A stretch of 36,354 bases of DNA, taken from positions 1-36,354 of the forward strand of contig JAGBZM010000055.1 of the NCBI GenBank assembly GCA_017628235.1, read 5' to 3'. Each line of letters starts with the position of its first letter. Positions within the stretch are counted from its first letter, which is position 1. Position numbers and translations under genes: made by a program. The DNA comes from Lentisphaeria bacterium. GTDB taxonomy: Bacteria > Verrucomicrobiota > Lentisphaeria > Victivallales > Victivallaceae. The notes below the pieces were generated by a model, which saw only the letters and a list, made by a program, of their open reading frames with translations, did no database searches and was not told where the DNA came from. Of this stretch, positions 32,626 to 36,354 are shown in pieces.

Positions 32626-33258
32626 ATGTCATTGTCTTATCTGATCGGTCTTATTGTCCGGCTGTTTTTGCTGCTGACCCCATTTTTTGTACTTTCGGTC
32701 TTTGTCGCCACCTGCGACGAGATGGAATCCGGCGCACGTCACCGGCTGGCAGTCCGGACCGGTTTTGCTGTTATCTGTGCGACCGTAATACTTTATCTTT
32801 TCGGGAAAGTGATATTCGAGTGTCTGGGAATTTCGCTGAACGCCTTTCAGATCGGAGCCGGACTGGTGCTGATGCTCAACGGGATCGACATGGTTCGCAG
32901 TTCCCTGCCGAAAAACCGGCAGCTGGATGATAACGGCGATCCGGCCGTCGTTCCGCTGGCGATCCCCACCACCGTCGGCCCCGGTACTATCGGTACCCTG
33001 CTGGTCATGGGTGCTTCCGCCGCCAGCAGAGCGCATGAACTCGGTTCATCACGCTGGCTGATGCTCCTGGTGGAACTTGCCGCCATCATCATCGCCGGAA
33101 CCGGCGTAGGGCTCATGCTCTACTATTCAGAAAATATCAACCGGCTGCTCAAAGATAAGGGTGTGCGGATATTGAGTAAACTCACCGGCATGTACATCGT
33201 TGCTCTGGCGGCGCAAATCATCTTTGATGGCGTGCGCGGATTTTTGCACATCAGCTGA
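32626..33258 (+). CDS. MarC/YhgN family integral membrane protein
   Basis: Protein of 210 aa with about six membrane helices. MarC-family marks include LFLLLTPFFVLSVFVA near the start, LNAFQIGAGLVLMLNGIDMV, VVPLAIPTTVGPGTIGTLLV (the conserved P-x-x-x-GPG motif) and the C-terminal LSKLTGMYIVALAAQIIFDGVRGFL. The family's transport role is not settled; earlier links to multiple antibiotic resistance were not upheld in E. coli. It has its own promoter and a clear terminator downstream. Confidence 0.88.
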   Translation: MSLSYLIGLIVRLFLLLTPFFVLSVFVATCDEMESGARHRLAVRTGFAVICATVILYLFGKVIFECLGISLNAFQIGAGLVLMLNGIDMVRSSLPKNRQLDDNGDPAVVPLAIPTTVGPGTIGTLLVMGASAASRAHELGSSRWLMLLVELAAIIIAGTGVGLMLYYSENINRLLKDKGVRILSKLTGMYIVALAAQIIFDGVRGFLHIS

Positions 33259-33364
33259 CAAGCTGCCAAACCGCATTCCCGTAAAAATTTTGATGTGCCT
33301 TCTTTCTGCCGCATCCGGCTTCAGGGAAAGCACATCAATTTTATAACAGACGGCATTTCTGCAT

Positions 33365-33391
33365 ATCCGGAATCATCCGGATTTTTATTTT
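33365..33391 (+). terminator. Intrinsic terminator of marC
   Basis: Perfect 7-bp stem ATCCGGA/TCCGGAT with a 4-base loop, followed by TTTTATTTT on the plus strand. Upstream at 33290-33338 a 9-bp stem (TTGATGTGC/GCACATCAA) also ends in TTTT and may act as a first, weaker stop. Confidence 0.75.
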
Positions 33392-33609
33392 ACATCTGCG
33401 TGATAATACGGCATATCCGGCCAGTTTCCCTCCAATATTTTATCAAGTTCGCTGCGGCTCAGAGATTTGACATTGCCGCCGCCGTTCAGCACATTGGCCC
33501 CTCCAGTATGCCGTTCAGCCGCATCATCGGCAAAGTTGCTGCCCAAAACATGAGAATCAGAAGGACTTTTCACACTGCCGTACAAACGGTGAAGTGCATC
33601 TGTAAACAT
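33385..33609 (-). pseudogene. C-terminal fragment of a prepilin-type (H-X9-DG) protein
   Basis: The 74-codon reading frame matches only the end of DUF1559-like prepilin-type proteins: SVKSPSDSHVLG, then AAERHTGGANVLNGGGNVKSLS. That last part is the H-X9-DG motif with Asp changed to Gly. No prepilin leader or membrane helix is present, and only about 45 bases lie between its first ATG and the upstream terminator, so the N-terminal 150-200 residues are missing. No SD or promoter is evident. It is most likely the remnant of a deleted gene; a tiny real protein is a less likely alternative. Confidence 0.55.
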
Positions 33610-33652
33610 CAGCTTTTGTCAAGGGATAATTGCAATGACCGCTTCCGGAACA

Positions 33653-33699
33653 GAAAAAAGAAAGACCGTTGCGATCCCGGCGGATTTTGCAACGGTCTT
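33653..33699 (-). terminator. Intrinsic terminator of the oxidoreductase gene
   Basis: 11-bp perfect stem AAGACCGTTGC/GCAACGGTCTT (33699-33689 with 33672-33662), 16-base loop, then TCTTTTTT on the minus strand, 17 bases past the stop of the Gfo/Idh/MocA gene. Confidence 0.9.
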
Positions 33700-33715
33700 C
33701 CGAATATATTCGCGC

Positions 33716-34897
33716 TTACTGCTGATTGTTGGCGAAATATTCCAGCAGTTCCGGTTCCAGCTGCGGAACTTCCTGCGGCATATTGCCTTTGCGCATTGAG
33801 TAGTGAGCCAGCACTCCGGCAGCAACCGCATCACGCGCGGCAACCGGGTTGGCATTGGTTTTCGCGCCATTGACCACGAAGTCGAGGAAGTTGTCCACGA
33901 TCGGGCCATCAGCACCACCATGCGAACCGGTGGCAGGTTTGAGATGATAGACCAGATCCGGAGTTTCCCGGGGGCCGCGTGCAGTCCAGACATGGATCTC
34001 ACACTTGCCGGAATCACCGATATTCTCCACCCGGCCTTTGGTACCGATAAAAGTATAATTGCGTTCAGCATCCGGAGAGTAATGACACTGCATATAGGTC
34101 GCCTGTGCGCCGTTGGCCAGCTGCATCAGAATCATATTGTGATCTTCCACATCGATCACCGGAGAAAATCCGGTCTGTTCCAGCGGCGGATAATGTTCAT
34201 TGCTCCAGGAGGCATTGCCTTCGGTATCCGCACTCCGGCGGGCGCATTTATCATAAACACTCAGCATTCCCATACCGACCACCCGGCGGGTGCTTGATCC
34301 CATCAGCCAATGCATCACGTCGATATCATGCGCGCCCTTCTGCAGCAGCAGACCGCAGGTGTTTTTCTGTTCGGAGTGCCAGTCGCGGAAGTAGGCATCG
34401 CCGCCGTAGTTGATAAAGTGACGGCACCAGCCGCACTGGATCTCACCGATCATGCCGGAATCAATAACCTCTTTCATCTTGAGTACAGAGGGGAAATAAC
34501 GCATGTTATGGCCGAGGAAAAGCTTGCTCTTGGTCCGGTATGCCGTACGGAGGATCCGGTCACAACCCTCAAGGGTGATGGCCATCGGTTTTTCCAGATA
34601 AACCGCTTTACCGGCTTCCAATGCGGCGACGGCCTGCTCCTCGTGACAATAGTCCGGGCTGGTGATGAATACGATGTCGATATCCTTATTGGCCAAAACT
34701 TCCCGGTAATCTTTCACCAGAGTGGCATTGGGAAACTCCTCGCAGAAACTTTTATGCCCATACTCTCTGTCGCGCAACGGCATATCAAATGGGTCCGCCC
34801 CCATGACGATCTCAAATCCTTTATCAACCCGATGGGCCTGCCATGCATGTCTGCCGCGTCCGTGAGCCCCGATAACGCCGATTTTGTAAGTTTTCAT
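33716..34897 (-). CDS. Gfo/Idh/MocA family oxidoreductase
   Basis: Protein of 393 aa. A Rossmann start (GVIGAHGRGRHAW), the family's EKP motif (102-104, YLEKPMA) and the catalytic-site stretch KGAHDIDVMHW (about 187-197) identify the family, which oxidises or reduces sugars and inositols with NAD(P). The C-terminal alpha/beta domain forms the substrate pocket. No signal or Tat peptide, so cytoplasmic. It stands alone with its own promoter (34949-34976) and terminator. Lentisphaerota carry many such proteins, usually for sugar catabolism; the substrate is unknown. Confidence 0.88.
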   Translation of the reverse strand: MKTYKIGVIGAHGRGRHAWQAHRVDKGFEIVMGADPFDMPLRDREYGHKSFCEEFPNATLVKDYREVLANKDIDIVFITSPDYCHEEQAVAALEAGKAVYLEKPMAITLEGCDRILRTAYRTKSKLFLGHNMRYFPSVLKMKEVIDSGMIGEIQCGWCRHFINYGGDAYFRDWHSEQKNTCGLLLQKGAHDIDVMHWLMGSSTRRVVGMGMLSVYDKCARRSADTEGNASWSNEHYPPLEQTGFSPVIDVEDHNMILMQLANGAQATYMQCHYSPDAERNYTFIGTKGRVENIGDSGKCEIHVWTARGPRETPDLVYHLKPATGSHGGADGPIVDNFLDFVVNGAKTNANPVAARDAVAAGVLAHYSMRKGNMPQEVPQLEPELLEYFANNQQ

Positions 34898-34918
34898 AAT
34901 CCACCTTTTTGTTTGCTT

Positions 34919-34936
34919 ACGGCCATTCCCGGCCGT
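34919..34936. promoter_or_regulatory. Palindrome in the oxidoreductase 5' leader
   Basis: ACGGCC/GGCCGT arms around a 6-base centre, between the promoter and the ATG of the Gfo/Idh/MocA gene. It could be an operator or a short mRNA hairpin; the sequence alone does not decide. Confidence 0.35.
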
Positions 34937-34948
34937 GTTTGACGATAT

Positions 34949-34976
34949 AAGATAACCCCGTCTGCAACTTTTTCAA
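34949..34976 (-). promoter_or_regulatory. Promoter of the oxidoreductase gene
   Basis: TTGAAA (34976-34971), 16-bp spacer, TATCTT (34954-34949) on the minus strand. The expected start is near 34942, leaving a leader of about 45 bases. Confidence 0.55.
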
Positions 34977-35042
34977 GCGTAATGTAAAAAAAGATATATT
35001 TTTTGCAGAATTTAAATATACCTTCAGCCCGGCCGCCGCCTC

Positions 35043-35771
35043 TCACCCCAATATTCCGACAGCACAGAAAAGCGGAGTTTTATCCTCTTTCTCCCCCGAA
35101 ACAGTGAATTTGCCGTCACTTCCGGTTGCCGCTTTCAGAAAAACACTTTCCCCGAATTGCCCGGAGGAAAGATAATTGAACTGGACTTCCCTGACCTGCG
35201 GAGAGACCTCCTGCAGCACATCACCCAATACATCGACCGTCCAGCGGGCGTAAACCGCATTATTCAGGTGACGGTTCAAATCGACATCACCGGCCCCGAT
35301 CCGTCTTTCGGCACAAATATCTGTCTCCGGCAGCTCCAGATTGTCCATATCCGGAAAAAACTTCTCCACCTCCGGCAGTTCCAGTATCTCCGGCGGCAAT
35401 ACCTTCCTGGCATTCACCGGCCGGCCGGAAAGCATATTCACCGGCAGCCAGAAACTGCCGGCGTATCCGGCCCGTCTGCCGCCGGAAAGTAGTTCATAAC
35501 AGCGATGGGCAAAGATCCGCTGAACTCCGGACGGATAGGTCCGCACATCCAGCATATCGCCCAATTTCAAGGGATGATCAAGCCGGATCTTCAACCGGCT
35601 CAACACCCAAATGAGCTTCATCTCCGCCAGTTCACTCATTCCGACATTGAGAAATTGGGCGTGTTCAGCTGCTGCATCCTGCAGGCGGTCAAGCAGACAA
35701 TTCAATTTCAAACCGCCGTCAGCATCGCACTCATGATGCCGGATGTTTCCGGAAATATGATGTTGATACAT
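35043..35771 (-). CDS. Acyl-ACP thioesterase (double hotdog)
   Basis: Protein of 242 aa from the ATG at 35771, which has SD GGAGAG and lies downstream of a good promoter; a longer frame from 35879 would begin upstream of that promoter and is rejected. Two hotdog units are visible: the first begins IRHHECDADGGLKLNCLLDRLQDAA and the second holds DVDLNRHLNNAVYARW, with the Asn and His of the FatA-type active site (166, 168). It releases fatty acids from acyl carrier protein. In bacteria the physiological role is less clear than in plants. Confidence 0.85.
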   Translation of the reverse strand: MYQHHISGNIRHHECDADGGLKLNCLLDRLQDAAAEHAQFLNVGMSELAEMKLIWVLSRLKIRLDHPLKLGDMLDVRTYPSGVQRIFAHRCYELLSGGRRAGYAGSFWLPVNMLSGRPVNARKVLPPEILELPEVEKFFPDMDNLELPETDICAERRIGAGDVDLNRHLNNAVYARWTVDVLGDVLQEVSPQVREVQFNYLSSGQFGESVFLKAATGSDGKFTVSGEKEDKTPLFCAVGILG

Positions 35772-35805
35772 AAAAACTCTCCGCAAATTCAGATGATATC
35801 GTAAT

Positions 35806-35833
35806 AATATAGCACTTCCCCGCCCGAAAACAA
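35806..35833 (-). promoter_or_regulatory. Promoter of the thioesterase gene
   Basis: TTGTTT (35833-35828), 16-bp spacer, TATATT (35811-35806) on the minus strand, with TGC directly before the -10 (extended -10). Back-to-back with the fba promoter; the -35 boxes are 11 bases apart. Confidence 0.65.
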
Positions 35834-35844
35834 GCAGCTGCAAC

Positions 35845-35873
35845 TTGAAATTGCTCCTCTTTGGCGTTATATT
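35845..35873 (+). promoter_or_regulatory. Promoter of fba
   Basis: TTGAAA (35845-35850), 17-bp spacer, TATATT (35868-35873) on the plus strand. The expected start is near 35880, with SD AAGGAG at 35915-35920 before the ATG. Confidence 0.78.
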
Positions 35874-35927
35874 AATCATATTGTCATTGTTGCGGAATTA
35901 ACCGTTGTCAAAACAAGGAGTACAAAA

Positions 35928-36354
35928 ATGGTTGACTACAAAACCCTCGGTCTGGTGAATACGCGTGAGCTTTTCGCCAAAGCGGTCAAAGGCGGATATG
36001 CCATCCCCGCCTACAACTTCAACAATATGGAACAGCTGCAGGCTATCGTCCAGGCTTGCGTCGAAACCGAATCCCCGCTGATCCTCCAGGTCTCCAAAGG
36101 CGCGCGTGAATACGCCAACCAGACACTGCTGCGCTACATGGCGCAGGGTGCGGTGGAATATGCAAAAGAGATCAATAACGGCAAAGCCATTCCGATCGTG
36201 CTGCACCTCGATCACGGTCCGGATTTTGAAACCTGCAAAAGCTGTATCGACTACGGTTTTTCCAGCGTGATGATCGACGGCAGCCACCTCTCCTATGAGG
36301 AAAATATCGCTCTGACCAAAAAAGTCGTTGAATACGCCCACGCTCACGATGTCA
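35928..36354 (+). CDS. fba: Class II fructose-bisphosphate aldolase, 5' part (cut by window end)
   Basis: 142 codons are present and the frame runs off the window. MVDYKTLGLVNTRELFAKAV, then GGYAIPAYNFNNMEQLQAI and VLHLDHGPDFETC (catalytic Asp95 and zinc ligand His96), followed by FSSVMIDGSHLSYEENI, are all class II (zinc) aldolase signatures. It cleaves fructose-1,6-bisphosphate to DHAP and glyceraldehyde-3-phosphate. SD AAGGAG lies 7 bases before the ATG. It is divergent from the thioesterase gene. A tagatose-bisphosphate aldolase cannot be fully excluded from the N-terminal part. Confidence 0.93.
   Translation, partial: MVDYKTLGLVNTRELFAKAVKGGYAIPAYNFNNMEQLQAIVQACVETESPLILQVSKGAREYANQTLLRYMAQGAVEYAKEINNGKAIPIVLHLDHGPDFETCKSCIDYGFSSVMIDGSHLSYEENIALTKKVVEYAHAHDV

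Noticed and set aside
1-36354. CRISPR arrays, prophage genes, insertion-sequence transposases or toxin-antitoxin pairs
   Set aside because: I looked for regular spacer-repeat patterns, transposase or integrase motifs and small paired genes on both strands and saw none.

Overview
The window reads as chromosomal DNA of a Gram-negative member of the Lentisphaerota (Victivallis-like), within the PVC group. The reasons are a KDO transferase for lipopolysaccharide, prepilin-type proteins with the 'H-X9-DG' C-terminal motif placed inside a glycan-use operon, a DUF4091/GH123-type glycosidase, and CCGG-rich coding text. Assignment below phylum is inference. Almost everything lies on the minus strand, so the biological reading order runs from high to low coordinates. 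Three genes are on the plus strand: a small membrane-anchored protein, marC and the start of fba.

Region A (about 200-12420, minus) is a carbohydrate-use locus. An AraR-like GntR/LacI regulator is followed by an MFS transporter with its own promoter and a tandem 11-bp repeat that looks like an operator. Then come two cytoplasmic beta-propeller proteins, an NAD-dependent epimerase, a secreted esterase, two prepilin-like proteins and a secreted DUF4091 hydrolase. The operon ends at a long terminator hairpin (201-244). Spacings are tight and one junction is a 4-base overlap.

Region B (12498-28082, minus) is housekeeping. rpsP-khpA-trmD-rplS-rnhB runs into thrS, infC-rpmI-rplT, pheS-pheT, then ribH-nusB-ftsY-ribD-ribE, a TIM-barrel-like protein and murJ, followed by a tRNA-Leu(UAA) with its own promoter. 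rimM is missing from its usual place between khpA and trmD. RNA-level control appears to be concentrated here. The rpsP leader can hide its own ribosome binding site in a 10-bp helix. infC has a good promoter inside the end of thrS and most likely starts at AUC. Hairpins sit between infC and rpmI, and a strong terminator separates rplT from pheS.

Region C (28172-32095, minus) is ptsH-ptsI, a nucleoside 2-deoxyribosyltransferase-like protein and waaA. Region D (32100-36354) holds the small plus-strand protein, marC, a fragment of a prepilin-type gene stranded between terminators, a Gfo/Idh/MocA oxidoreductase, an acyl-ACP thioesterase and, divergent from it, the 5' part of a class II fructose-bisphosphate aldolase gene cut by the window edge.

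Most promoters I can see share a -35 close to TTGAAA/TTGACA, a 16-17 bp spacer and the same -10 hexamer, TATATT.
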